NCBI RefSeq assembly: GCF_018829635.1
Contig: NZ_JAHKKG010000006.1
Span: forward strand, 248,001-312,000
Source: Paractinoplanes bogorensis
GTDB taxonomy: Bacteria; Actinomycetota; Actinomycetes; Mycobacteriales; Micromonosporaceae
DNA: 64,000 nt
Direction of reading: 5' to 3'
The position numbers and the translations under genes were made by a program. The number at the start of each line of letters is the position of its first letter. Position 1 is the first letter of the stretch. Shown one piece after another: positions 45,304 through 53,959 of this stretch. A model generated the notes under the pieces. The model searched no databases, was not told where the DNA came from, and was given only the letters and a program-made list of their open reading frames with translations.

Positions 45304-47409
45304 TCACTGCTGGGCGGTGGTGGCCAGCTCCGGCCGGGCGGGATCGGCCTGCGGAGCGGGGGACTCCGGCGGCCGTCCGCCCAGGAAGCGGGGGGCCCAC
45401 CAGGCGGCGCGCCCGAGCAGTGTCATGGTCGCCGGCACCAGCAGCATCCGGACGATCGCGGCGTCGATCACGACGGCCAGCACCAGTCCCAGGCCGACCT
45501 CCTTGATCGGCGCGAAACCACCGGTCATGAACCCGGCGAAGGTGACCGCGAGGAGCAGGGCGGCCGCGGTCACGATGCCACCGCTGCGCTGCAGACCTTC
45601 CCGTACGGCCAGATCGGGCGCGACGCCGGCCATCCGGCGCTCGCGGATCCGGGACAGGACGAAGATCTCGTAGTCGGTGGAGAGCCCGAACGCGATGGCC
45701 GCCACCACGACCGGGACGGTCAGGTCGATGCCGTCCTGCTTCTCGCCGCCGAGCAGCCCGGCCAGGTGCCCGTCCTGGAAGACCCAGACCACCACGCCGA
45801 GCGAGGCGACCAGGCTCAGCACGTTGGTGATGAGTGCCTTGAGCGGGATCAGCACCGACCGGGTGAAGGCCAGCAGCAGCACGAAGGTGGCCAGCAGGAC
45901 GATGCCGCCGACGATCGGTCCCCGGTCGCGCAGCTCCTGCTTGTAGTCGACCAGCCGGGCCGCGTCCCCGGTCACCTGCACCTCGAACGGCGCGTCGAGG
46001 GCGCGGATGTCACGGACCGCCTGCGCGGTGTCCGGGCTGCTGGTCGGGTTTTTCGGGGTCGCCTGCAGGACGGTCAGGCCGCCGCCGCTGCGGCCCGGGT
46101 TGACCACCTCGATGCCGGGGACGGCCGCGATCTGCCGCTGCAGCGTGGCCAGTTCGGGGCTGTCCGGGGCGGTGTGCGCGGCCACCGTGATGGCGCTCGG
46201 GCCGGCCTGGGCCGGGAAGTGCTCGCGCAGCGCCTCGGTGAGCTGCCGGGTCGCGCTGTCGGCGGGCAGCGACTTCGGGTTGCTGGTGTCCAGCTGCAGG
46301 CCGGTGATCGACAGGCCGGCCACGACCAGGCCGATCAGCACCAGGAAGGCGGTCAGCGCGGGCATCTTCTGGACGCCGCGGGCGACCGCGGCGAACGCCC
46401 GGCCCTTCTCGCCCTTGCCGCGAGCCGGCTTGATCTTGTTGCGCAGCAGCTGGAGCAGCGCGGGCAGCAGGGTGATGGCGGCGAGCATGTCGATCAGCAC
46501 CACCGCGGCGCCGGCCACGCCGATCGACCGGAGGAACGGATCGGTGAACGCCACCAGGCTGACCAGGCTGACCGCCACGGTGAGGCCGGAGAAGACGATG
46601 GTGCGGCCGGCCCGCTCGGACGCCTTGGCGAGGGCCTCGGCCGGGTCGCTGATCGTCGCCCGTTCCTCGCGGAACCGGCTGACCATGAGCAGCGCGTAGT
46701 CCACGCCGAGACCGATGGCGAGCATCGTGGTGACCTGGATGGAGTAGATCGAGACGTCGGTGAAGAAGCTCATCACCAGCAGTGCCGAGAACGTGCCGCC
46801 CACGCCGACCAGGGCGATCAGCAGCGGCAGGCCGGCCGCGACGAGCGACATGAAGACCAGCAGCAGCAACAGCAGGAGCAGCGGGGCCGAGATGATCTCG
46901 GCGCGCCGGGTGTCCGAGGTGGCCTGGTTGTTGAACTCGCGGTCGGTCAGCGGACCGCCGGACACCGTCACGGTGGCGCCGGAGATGCTGGTCAGTTCCT
47001 TCTGCACCTTGTCGGCGAGCAGGTCACCGCTGTGCGCCAGCTCGACGTTGAGCAGCACCGCCTGACCGTCCACGGCCTTGGGCGAGGCCGGGCCGAACGG
47101 GTCGTTCACGGCCAGGACGCCGTCGATGGCCTTGAGGTCGGTGACGGCCCCGGTGACCGCGCTCTTGAAGGCCGGGTCGGTCGTCGAGGGGCCGCTCACC
47201 ACGGCGTTGATCACCGGGGGCGAGAGCTTGGCGTCGCCGATCGCCTTGGCCCCCTGCTGGGACTCGCTGCCGGGGATGGCGCCGACGGTGGTGGTCATCC
47301 GGGCGAACACGCCGTTGCCGACCGTGAAGCCGGCCGCGGCGATCACCAGCCAGATGACGAGCACGAAGGCGGGTCGCCTGCGTGCGAAGCGGGTAACGGC
47401 ACGGATCAT
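45304..47409 (-). CDS. MMPL-family transporter (RND superfamily)
   Basis: The ATG at 47409 (MIRAVTRFARRRPAFVL) has GAGGAG 7 bp upstream. The 701-residue protein has 12 membrane helices in two halves, each preceded by a large periplasmic domain. Conserved motifs are GLGVDYALLMVSRFREE in the first half and FGLSTDYEIFVLSRIRERR in the second. It would export a lipid or hydrophobic product by proton motive force. It lies 114 bp after the response regulator and is probably part of the same unit. Confidence 0.92.
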   Translation of the reverse strand: MIRAVTRFARRRPAFVLVIWLVIAAAGFTVGNGVFARMTTTVGAIPGSESQQGAKAIGDAKLSPPVINAVVSGPSTTDPAFKSAVTGAVTDLKAIDGVLAVNDPFGPASPKAVDGQAVLLNVELAHSGDLLADKVQKELTSISGATVTVSGGPLTDREFNNQATSDTRRAEIISAPLLLLLLLLVFMSLVAAGLPLLIALVGVGGTFSALLVMSFFTDVSIYSIQVTTMLAIGLGVDYALLMVSRFREERATISDPAEALAKASERAGRTIVFSGLTVAVSLVSLVAFTDPFLRSIGVAGAAVVLIDMLAAITLLPALLQLLRNKIKPARGKGEKGRAFAAVARGVQKMPALTAFLVLIGLVVAGLSITGLQLDTSNPKSLPADSATRQLTEALREHFPAQAGPSAITVAAHTAPDSPELATLQRQIAAVPGIEVVNPGRSGGGLTVLQATPKNPTSSPDTAQAVRDIRALDAPFEVQVTGDAARLVDYKQELRDRGPIVGGIVLLATFVLLLAFTRSVLIPLKALITNVLSLVASLGVVVWVFQDGHLAGLLGGEKQDGIDLTVPVVVAAIAFGLSTDYEIFVLSRIRERRMAGVAPDLAVREGLQRSGGIVTAAALLLAVTFAGFMTGGFAPIKEVGLGLVLAVVIDAAIVRMLLVPATMTLLGRAAWWAPRFLGGRPPESPAPQADPARPELATTAQQ

Positions 47410-47523
47410 CACAAAGCTCCTCAGACGGGAAGATCGCTGTGACTTCATCCTGGTGATCCGGGCCGTCCGGCGGATCGCCGACGAGAGCGAAATCCGATCT
47501 CCCCCCAGCGGGGGAGACGAGCC

Positions 47524-48189
47524 TCAGTCGAGCGCCTCGCCCGGGCTGATCAGGCCGGCCTCATACGAGAAGACCACCGCCTGAACCCGGTCCCGCAGGC
47601 CGAGTTTGGTCAGCACGTTGCTCACGTGGGTCTTGACCGTGTGGTCGCTCACGCTCAGGTGGGTGGCGATCTCGGCATTGGACAGTCCGCGCGCGACCAG
47701 CCGCAACGTCTCCCGCTCGCGGGTGGTCAGCTCGTCCAGCAGGGCCGGTGGGCGCAGCGCGGCGTGCGGCCGGCGCAGCAGGTCGGCGATCACCCGCCGG
47801 GTCACCGTGGGCGCCAGCAACGCCTCCCCCTGGGCGACGACCCGCACCGCGTCGACCAGTTCGGCTCGGCGCATGGTCTTGAGCAGGAAGCCGTTGGCGC
47901 CCGCCCGCAACGCGTCGTGGACGTGCTCGTCGACGTCGAAGGTGGTCAGGATCAGCACCCGGGCGTCGGTGGTGGCACAGATCCGCCGGGTGGCCTCGAT
48001 GCCGTCGATCGGGCCGTCCATCCGGATGTCCATCACCACCACGTCGGGCTGTTTCTCGGCCACCACCCGCAGCGCCTCGAGGCCGTCGGCCGCCTCGCCG
48101 ACCACCGTCATGTCGGCCTCGGCGTCGAGGATCATGGCGAAGCCGCCCCGGACGAGCTCCTGGTCGTCGACGACCACGATGCGCAACAT
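47524..48189 (-). CDS. NarL/LuxR-type response regulator
   Basis: The 221-residue protein has a receiver domain (residues 1-125; IVVVDDQELVRGG, phosphoacceptor Asp in VVVMDIRM, conserved Lys in FLLKTMRRAELV). A C-terminal LuxR HTH follows (LTTRERETLRLVARGLSNAEIATHLSVSDHTVKTHVSNVLTKLGL, given as LTTRERETLRLVARG and SDHTVKTHVSN). Its ATG (MLRIVVVDD) follows GAGGAG. It is the partner of the kinase 25 bp upstream and probably controls the MMPL gene and perhaps the cluster. Confidence 0.95.
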   Translation of the reverse strand: MLRIVVVDDQELVRGGFAMILDAEADMTVVGEAADGLEALRVVAEKQPDVVVMDIRMDGPIDGIEATRRICATTDARVLILTTFDVDEHVHDALRAGANGFLLKTMRRAELVDAVRVVAQGEALLAPTVTRRVIADLLRRPHAALRPPALLDELTTRERETLRLVARGLSNAEIATHLSVSDHTVKTHVSNVLTKLGLRDRVQAVVFSYEAGLISPGEALD

Positions 48190-48214
48190 GTCCGGGCACT
48201 CCTCGATCGGTGAA

Positions 48215-49360
48215 TCACTCGGTGGGCAGGACGGCACTCACCACGAAGCCGGCGCCCGCCGGGTCGGACCCGGCGTAGACCTCGCCGCCGCACGCCGTGA
48301 CCCGCTCCCGCATGCCCATCATTCCGTACCCGCTCTTGACGTCGGTCGCGCCGGTGCCGTCGTCGGTGATCGTCAGGCGCAGGTCGTCCTCGGTGAACTC
48401 GATCAGTACGTCCACCTTGGACGCGTGGGCGTGCCGGATGGTGTTGGTCAGCGATTCCTGGACGACGCGGTAAACGGTGGCGTCGGCCTCGGAGGCCAGC
48501 GGGCGTTCCCGTCCCCGCCGGCGCAGGGTGACGACCAGCCCGCTGCGCCGCGCGTCGTCGAGCACGCCGGGCACGTCGGCCAGGCCGGGCCCGGGGCGGG
48601 CCGACACCTCGCCCTCGGCCGACCGCAGCGCGGCCAGCGAACGCCGGAGCTGGGCGATCGCGGTCCGGCCGCTCTCCGCGATCACCTCGAACGTCTTCTC
48701 GGCCCGTTCCGGATCGTTGCGGGTCATCACCGGTCCGGCCTCGGCCTGCACCACCATCACGGCCACCGTGTGGGCGACGATGTCGTGCACCTCGCGGGCG
48801 ATCCGGTTGCGGTCGCGGACCGCGGCGGCGGCACGTTCCTCCTCGTGCCGGGCCGAGCGTTCCTCGAGCATGGCGATCCGGTCGCGCCGGCCGCGGGTCC
48901 CGATGCCCAGGCTGTACGCGGCCACGTAGGCCATCCCGACGTAGCCGAAGGTGGCCCAGTCCTCGCCCGGCACGATCAGCGACACCACCACCGCCACCGA
49001 CTGCACCCCGATCGCGATCTGCCGCCAGGGCGAGGGGCTGATCAGGGCGAACGTGTACGTCGCGACGAGCGACCCGAACGGCAGCGGCGGCAACTGGTGC
49101 GCCAGCCCGAGCACGCTGATCGCCGCGCCCACGATCGCGGTGGTGAGCAGCGGGTTGCGGCGGCGCCAGAACAGCGGCAGCGACGCCCCGGCCGCGGCCA
49201 CCAGATGCCACCACTGCCCGTCCCGCGAGAGCAGCACGGGCAGGGCGGTGGCGACGAACACGCCGACCGCGATCACCCCGTCCAGCCACGGTTCCGCGTT
49301 GCGGGGCAGGCGCGGCGGCCACGACCGGGCGACCGCCCGCAGATAGGTGGGCAGCGGCAC
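48215..49360 (-). CDS. sensor histidine kinase (NarX/DesK-like)
   Basis: The 381-residue kinase has four to six membrane helices in residues 27-165. The HisKA_3 dimerisation domain reads RNRIAREVHDIVAHTVAVMVVQAEAG, shown here as its core REVHDIVAHTV, with the phosphoacceptor His. The HATPase segments VVQESLTNTIRHAHA and GYGMMGMRERV follow. The signal may be membrane stress or the cluster product itself. It is co-transcribed with the response regulator and MMPL gene. The divergent ino1 gene starts 153 bp away, with a palindrome between. Confidence 0.93.
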   Translation of the reverse strand: MPLPTYLRAVARSWPPRLPRNAEPWLDGVIAVGVFVATALPVLLSRDGQWWHLVAAAGASLPLFWRRRNPLLTTAIVGAAISVLGLAHQLPPLPFGSLVATYTFALISPSPWRQIAIGVQSVAVVVSLIVPGEDWATFGYVGMAYVAAYSLGIGTRGRRDRIAMLEERSARHEEERAAAAVRDRNRIAREVHDIVAHTVAVMVVQAEAGPVMTRNDPERAEKTFEVIAESGRTAIAQLRRSLAALRSAEGEVSARPGPGLADVPGVLDDARRSGLVVTLRRRGRERPLASEADATVYRVVQESLTNTIRHAHASKVDVLIEFTEDDLRLTITDDGTGATDVKSGYGMMGMRERVTACGGEVYAGSDPAGAGFVVSAVLPTE

Positions 49361-49427
49361 GAGCGGCTCCTGACCGTGGGGCGAGGGGACCCCAGTATGG
49401 CGCCGGCCCGCCCGCTCCGATGAGCCC

Positions 49428-49449
49428 CGATGTCCTGTTTAGGACATCG
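49428..49449. promoter_or_regulatory. perfect 9-bp inverted repeat between the sensor kinase and ino1
   Basis: CGATGTCCT (49428-49436) and AGGACATCG (49441-49449) form a perfect inverted repeat with a 4-nt spacer GTTT. It lies in the 152-bp gap between the divergent kinase start (49360) and the ino1 start (49513), about 64 bp before ino1. It is a good candidate operator for a dimeric regulator such as the response regulator; binding is inferred. Confidence 0.6.
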
Positions 49450-49512
49450 AGGTGGCCCGGCCGCTCGCCGGATCGGTTGGATGAAGACTCCTGAATGAGA
49501 AGGAGACACCAC

Positions 49513-50592
49513 GTGGGCACAGTCCGCGTCGCCATCGCCGGGGTCGGCAACTGTGCCGCCTCGCTGGTACAGGGCGTCGAGTACTACCGGAACGCTTCTG
49601 CCGGCGACTCCGTTCCCGGTCTCATGCACGTCGTCTTCGGCGACTACCACGTCGGCGACATCGAGTTCGTCGCCGCCTTCGACGTGGACGCCAAGAAGGT
49701 CGGCCAGGACCTGTCCGAGGCCATCGTCGCGAGCGGGAACAACACCATCAAGATCTGCGACGTTCCCCCGTCCGGGGTCACCGTCCAGCGCGGTCCGACC
49801 CTGGACGGTCTCGGCGAGTACTACCGGGAGGTGATCGACGAGTCCGGTCAGCAGGCGGTGGACGTGGTCCGGGCGCTGCGCGAATCCGGGGCCGACGTCC
49901 TGGTGTCGTACCTGCCGGTGGGCTCGGACGAGGCCGACCGCTTCTACGCCCAGTGCGCGATCGAGGCCGGGGTGGCGTTCGTCAACGCCCTGCCGGTCTT
50001 CATCGCCTCCGACCCGGTGTGGGCGGCCCGGTTCACCGAGGCCGGGGTGCCGATCGTCGGCGACGACATCAAGTCGCAGGTCGGCGCGACCATCACCCAC
50101 CGGGTGCTGGCCAAGCTGTTCGAGGACCGCGGGGTCCGGCTGGAGCGGACCTACCAGCTCAACTTCGGCGGCAACATGGACTTCATGAACATGCTGGAGC
50201 GCAAGCGGCTGGCCTCCAAGAAGATCTCCAAGACCCGGGCCGTCACGTCGCAGGTGCCGCGCGAGATGGCGAACAGCGACGTCCACATCGGGCCCAGCGA
50301 CTACGTGCCGTTCCTCGAGGACCGCAAGTACGCGCTGGTCCGGCTCGAGGGCCGGGCCTTCGGCGACGTGCCGCTGCAGCTGGAGTACAAGCTCGAGGTG
50401 TGGGACTCGCCCAACTCGGCCGGCGTGATCATCGACGCCGTCCGCGCCGCCAAGATCGCCTTGGACCGGGGGATCGGCGGGCCGCTGCTCTCCGCCTCGT
50501 CCTACTTCATGAAGTCGCCGGCCGAGCAGTACGACGACGCCACCGCCCGCGACGCCGTCGAGCGCTTCATCCGCGGCGAGATCGACCGCTGA
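49513..50592 (+). CDS. ino1: myo-inositol-1-phosphate synthase
   Basis: The GTG (VGTVRVAIAGVGNC) has AAGGAG 7 bp upstream; a nearby ATG is less well placed. The 359-residue enzyme has the NAD-binding motif AGVGNCAASLVQG, DADVLVSYLPVGSDEAD-like core (here GADVLVSYLPVGSDEAD), GDDIKSQVGATI, LNFGGNMDFMNM and SPNSAGVIIDAVRAAKIA. It converts glucose-6-phosphate to inositol-1-phosphate. Actinobacteria normally need one copy for mycothiol and phosphatidylinositol; this one lies inside a biosynthetic cluster, so it may supply an inositol or cyclitol building block. Confidence 0.93.
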   Translation: MGTVRVAIAGVGNCAASLVQGVEYYRNASAGDSVPGLMHVVFGDYHVGDIEFVAAFDVDAKKVGQDLSEAIVASGNNTIKICDVPPSGVTVQRGPTLDGLGEYYREVIDESGQQAVDVVRALRESGADVLVSYLPVGSDEADRFYAQCAIEAGVAFVNALPVFIASDPVWAARFTEAGVPIVGDDIKSQVGATITHRVLAKLFEDRGVRLERTYQLNFGGNMDFMNMLERKRLASKKISKTRAVTSQVPREMANSDVHIGPSDYVPFLEDRKYALVRLEGRAFGDVPLQLEYKLEVWDSPNSAGVIIDAVRAAKIALDRGIGGPLLSASSYFMKSPAEQYDDATARDAVERFIRGEIDR

Positions 50593-50611
50593 GCACGCCG
50601 CACCAGAGCTG

Positions 50612-50641
50612 AGGGGGAGCCGGGGGTGACCGGCTCCCCCT
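50612..50641. terminator. bidirectional terminator between ino1 and the main cluster operon
   Basis: AGGGGGAGCCGG (50612-50623) pairs with CCGGCTCCCCCT (50630-50641), a perfect 12-bp stem with a 6-nt loop GGGTGA, followed by TCTTCTGTGT. It lies between convergent stop codons at 50592 and 50674, so it ends both transcripts. Confidence 0.85.
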
Positions 50642-50673
50642 CTTCTGTGTCTGCGGTGCCAGTCTCGGCCGTG

Positions 50674-51312
50674 TCAGCGGTAGAAGGAATGCACCCGGCA
50701 TGCCGCGGGCTCGGCCCCGGCCAGAGCCACGGCGCCGACGTGGTCGCCGACGATCGGCAGGTCCCGGACGAAAAACGGGCCGCCCAGCCGCCCGGTGGGG
50801 TCGTGCACCACCTCGCCCGCCACCGGCAGCCGCAGTCCCAGAGCCAGTCGTGACCCGGCCGCCTTGACGCATGCTTCCTTACGCGTCCAGAGCCGCAGGT
50901 AACGGCGGTAGGCGCTGGTGCCCGCGGCGTCCACCTCGGACGCCTCGTCGGCGGTGAAGAAGCGGGCCGCCATCTGTCGCGGGTCCAGCCCGGGACGGGG
51001 ATGGTCGACGTCCACCCCGAGCTCGCGCCCGGCCACCGCGACCAGCGCCAGCTCACCCGCGTGGGCCAGGCTGAAGTGCACGGGGGTCCCGGTCAGGAAC
51101 GGCCGGCCCCGCGGCGTGCGGTCCAGCGGCAGATCCTGCGGCCGTACGCCGAGCAGGTCGGCCAGGATCGCGTTGAGGGCGGCGTGGGCCACGACGAAAC
51201 GCCGGCGCGTCTCCGGATCCTTGATCGCGGAGGCGCGCCGGCGGTCGTCGGCGGTGAGGCTGCGGGCGGCGGGAGCGGCCACATCCAGCCGGACCGTCCA
51301 GACGTCAGCCAC
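50674..51312 (-). CDS. 4'-phosphopantetheinyl transferase (Sfp type)
   Basis: The 212-residue enzyme carries the P-Pant transferase motifs: PVHFSLAHAGELALVAV, LGVDVDHPRP (Mg-binding Asp pair near residue 100) and RLWTRKEACVKAAG (near 141-154, with the WxxKEA glutamate). It transfers phosphopantetheine from CoA to the active-site Ser of carrier proteins, so it can activate the two ACPs of the operon. It is the last gene of the tight minus-strand operon, overlapping the acyl-CoA dehydrogenase by 8 bp. Confidence 0.93.
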   Translation of the reverse strand: MADVWTVRLDVAAPAARSLTADDRRRASAIKDPETRRRFVVAHAALNAILADLLGVRPQDLPLDRTPRGRPFLTGTPVHFSLAHAGELALVAVAGRELGVDVDHPRPGLDPRQMAARFFTADEASEVDAAGTSAYRRYLRLWTRKEACVKAAGSRLALGLRLPVAGEVVHDPTGRLGGPFFVRDLPIVGDHVGAVALAGAEPAACRVHSFYR

Positions 51313-52462
51313 GGTCCAGTTTGCCCTGGACCAGGCCCTGGAAGGTGTTGAGCCGCTGGATGTTGCCGGTGCCCTCCATGAACTCGACCCCGCGCGCGTC
51401 GCGCACCAGCTTGTCCAGCATCGGCTGGGTCAGCCGGGCGCCCGGGCCGAAGTAGCCCAGCGCCTCGAGCGTCACCTCCTCGGCCAGCCGGGCCGCCCGG
51501 GCCTTGGCCGCCGACGCCAGGTGCCCGTCGGCCGGGCGGGCGTCCACCACGGCCGCGGCCCGCCAGATCAGCTGCCGGACGCCGTCGATGCGCCGCCCGG
51601 TCCGCTCCCAGCGCAGCCGCTCGCTCTTGGACAACGACCCGCGCTGCGAAGCCACGTATTCGTGGGCCGCCCGGGCGATGCCGAGCGCGATCGCGGCCAC
51701 CCCGGGCCGTAGCCGGTTGAACATCTGCACGCCGCTCCACACCCCGCGCCGGGTCGGGCTGAGGTGACGGCCGAGCACCCGGCCGGCCGGGACCGGCACG
51801 TCGTCCAGCAGGATCGCGCTGAGCTGGGCCCCGCGGAGCCCGACGGTCGGGATGGGCTCGGCCTTGAATCCCGCCGAGCCGGTCTCGACCAGCACGGCGG
51901 TGGCGCCCAGCGGGCCGGGCCGGTCGCGGGCGAACACGATCCCGATCGAGGCCCGCGCCCCGTTGCCGATGTAACGCTTGGCCCCGCGCAGCCGCAGGCC
52001 GCCCTCGCCGTCCGGTTCCAGCGCGGTCTGCATCGCGCCCGCGTCCGAGCCGTGGTCGGGTTCGGTCAGCGCGAAGAACGTCCAGGTCGGCTCGGCCAGC
52101 ATCCGGCCGTAGAACCAGTCCTTCTGCTCGCGGTCGGCCAGCAGGTCGATCAGCACCCCGGACAGCGACGGCCCGGGCGCGGCCAGCATCATGCCGGCGT
52201 CCCCGGCCGCGATCTCCTCGGCGAACACCACCCGTTCCATCGCGGTCATGCCGTCGAACCGGTAGCCCCCGATGAGCGGGCGGTCCGGCATCCACTCGTC
52301 CGGGATGAGCATGGTGGACAGGTGGCGTACGGCCGGGTTGTCCAGGCAGCGGCGGACGGTGTCCGGGTCGCGGTCCAGGTCCAGCGCGGTCGCCCGCAGG
52401 TCGCGTCCCCAGTCCCGGGCGTGCCCGCGGGCCGTCCGGAGCCGGTCGTCCAGCTCGATCAT
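51305..52462 (-). CDS. acyl-CoA dehydrogenase (third of the cluster)
   Basis: The ATG (MIELDDRLRTARGH) shares a base with the stop codon of the upstream gene. The 385-residue flavoprotein has FFALTEPDHGSDAGAMQT (FAD/substrate loop), GAKRYIGNGARASI, VGLRGAQLSAILLDDVPVPA and the C-terminal base region FMEGTGNIQRLNTFQG with the EGT glutamate. It should introduce a double bond alpha-beta to a thioester, either CoA or ACP bound. Unlike its two longer relatives in the operon, it keeps the standard length and catalytic motif. Confidence 0.92.
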   Translation of the reverse strand: MIELDDRLRTARGHARDWGRDLRATALDLDRDPDTVRRCLDNPAVRHLSTMLIPDEWMPDRPLIGGYRFDGMTAMERVVFAEEIAAGDAGMMLAAPGPSLSGVLIDLLADREQKDWFYGRMLAEPTWTFFALTEPDHGSDAGAMQTALEPDGEGGLRLRGAKRYIGNGARASIGIVFARDRPGPLGATAVLVETGSAGFKAEPIPTVGLRGAQLSAILLDDVPVPAGRVLGRHLSPTRRGVWSGVQMFNRLRPGVAAIALGIARAAHEYVASQRGSLSKSERLRWERTGRRIDGVRQLIWRAAAVVDARPADGHLASAAKARAARLAEEVTLEALGYFGPGARLTQPMLDKLVRDARGVEFMEGTGNIQRLNTFQGLVQGKLDRG

Positions 52463-53109
52463 CAGTTCTCCCCTCCACCGATCCACGCGTCGGCCAGCAG
52501 TTCGGACGCGTTGACGACCGCGCCCGGCCCGGACGCGAGGAACCCGCCCGCCCCGAGCAGGCGCAGCAGCATCCGGTCGGTCCGGGTGATCTGCCGGTGC
52601 AGGTCGGCCAGCGTCTCGACGTCCGGTGGGGTGCCGGTCAGCACCGTCCGGATCTCGAGCTGCTCGGTCACCACGTCGGCCAGGGCGCCCTTGATCAGTT
52701 GCTGGAGCAGCAGTGCGGTGTCGCCTGCCCGGCGCTCGCCGAGGTGCACGACCGTGGCGTCGAGCAGTGCCTCGGACAGGCCGAGCCGCAGTCCGGCCAG
52801 CTGCGCCAGCCAGTCCGGCCACGGCGCGGGATCCCCACCCGGGCCGGGCGAGCCCCGGTAGCGGACCGCGGTCAGCGGACCGTCGGGGGTGTCGACGGTG
52901 CCGAGCCGCTCGACGCCGGCCGGGTCGAGCACGGCGACGGTGCCGCCCGCCCAGACCCGGTCGGCGGTGCGCAGCATCGGTTCCGGCAGCACGCAGCAGC
53001 CGGTCGGGCCGCACGGCAGCGTCCCGCCCGGCAGGGTGCCGTGCAGCCCGGTGAGCGTGGCGGTCAGCCCCCGCTCCCGGGCCGTGCGGCGGGCTTCCTC
53101 GGCGCTCAT
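52462..53109 (-). CDS. orphan protein of the biosynthetic operon, helical C-terminal region
   Basis: The 215-residue protein overlaps both neighbours (4 bp upstream, 1 bp downstream). It has an N-terminal beta-rich part (TLPCGPTGCCVLPEPMLRTADRVW, containing a CGPTGCC cluster) and a helical end, LGLSEALLDATVVHLGERRAGDTALLLQQLIKGALADVVTEQLE, shown by the cores EALLDATVVHLGERRAG and LLQQLIKGALADVV. The helical part recalls the C-terminal bundle of acyl-CoA dehydrogenases. No signal peptide. Function unknown; it could be an accessory subunit. Confidence 0.6.
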   Translation of the reverse strand: MSAEEARRTARERGLTATLTGLHGTLPGGTLPCGPTGCCVLPEPMLRTADRVWAGGTVAVLDPAGVERLGTVDTPDGPLTAVRYRGSPGPGGDPAPWPDWLAQLAGLRLGLSEALLDATVVHLGERRAGDTALLLQQLIKGALADVVTEQLEIRTVLTGTPPDVETLADLHRQITRTDRMLLRLLGAGGFLASGPGAVVNASELLADAWIGGGEN

Positions 53110-53954
53110 CGGCCGGCCTCCCCGATCTCCACGTCGATCGAGCGCAGAACGACGTCGGCGGCGGGCAGGACGGCGAGCGCGAGGGTGCCCGAGACCGGGT
53201 CGCGATCGGCGACCGCGATCGGCCCGGAGGTGACGGCCCGGCGTCGCGCGAACTCCGCCCAGACCCCGGCCGCACCCAGATCCCGTACGGGAGAACCGGT
53301 CTCGAGGCCCGGACCGGTGATCAGGGCAGCGTCGGGCGGCACCAGATCATGCAGGCGCTCGCCGGGGTCAGCGACATCGGGATACTGCTCCACGGCGATC
53401 CCGTCGGTGCCGGCCGGTTCCAGCAGCATGGCCACGCCGATGTCGTGGGCCGGCACCGGATAGCGGGCGCCGATGATCTCGTACGGCATCGTGGTCTGCT
53501 CCATGATCAGCAGCAGCGCGCGGCAGCCCGGGAAGTCGCCGGCGTACGAGCCCAGCAGCCGCAGCGCGGTGAACGGGGCGATCGGCCCCTGGTCGGACAC
53601 CGCGAACGCGAGCGGATCCCCGGGCAGCAGTTCGTTCAGATAGCAGGCGGTGACCCGGCGCGGATCGGCGTCCGAGGTGGCGTGCGCGAGCACGACGAGA
53701 TCGACCGGGCCGGTCACGTCGAGCTCGGCGACCAGCCGGTCGGCCATCTCGGTGTAGGAGACGCGGGCCGACGCGGCGTGCCGGTCCCGATCGAACCGGC
53801 GGCCGTACAGCGCGGTCATGTCCGACAGGTACTCCTCCAGCAGCGGATCGCCGGAGTACGGCTGCGGATCGGGCTCGAAATGCCGCACGATCACCTGGGT
53901 CGGCCGCAGCCGGCCGGTGCGGGCCGGCGCGGCCGGGGCGGTGGACAGGAACAT
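53106..53954 (-). CDS. divergent thiolase-fold protein of the biosynthetic operon
   Basis: The 282-residue protein follows ACP1 after 5 bp. Its segments VDLVVLAHATSDADPRR, YLNELLPGDPLAFAVSDQG and APFTALRLLGSYAGDFPGCRALLLIMEQTTM resemble the first half of a KAS III-type or thiolase fold. At the site where the catalytic Cys normally follows, the sequence reads AVSDQGPIAPF, with no cysteine. It is thus a non-catalytic or differently catalytic condensing-enzyme relative; it may pair with the KAS III-like gene. I cannot assign a reaction. Confidence 0.55.
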   Translation of the reverse strand: MFLSTAPAAPARTGRLRPTQVIVRHFEPDPQPYSGDPLLEEYLSDMTALYGRRFDRDRHAASARVSYTEMADRLVAELDVTGPVDLVVLAHATSDADPRRVTACYLNELLPGDPLAFAVSDQGPIAPFTALRLLGSYAGDFPGCRALLLIMEQTTMPYEIIGARYPVPAHDIGVAMLLEPAGTDGIAVEQYPDVADPGERLHDLVPPDAALITGPGLETGSPVRDLGAAGVWAEFARRRAVTSGPIAVADRDPVSGTLALAVLPAADVVLRSIDVEIGEAGR

Positions 53955-53959
53955 CGGGG

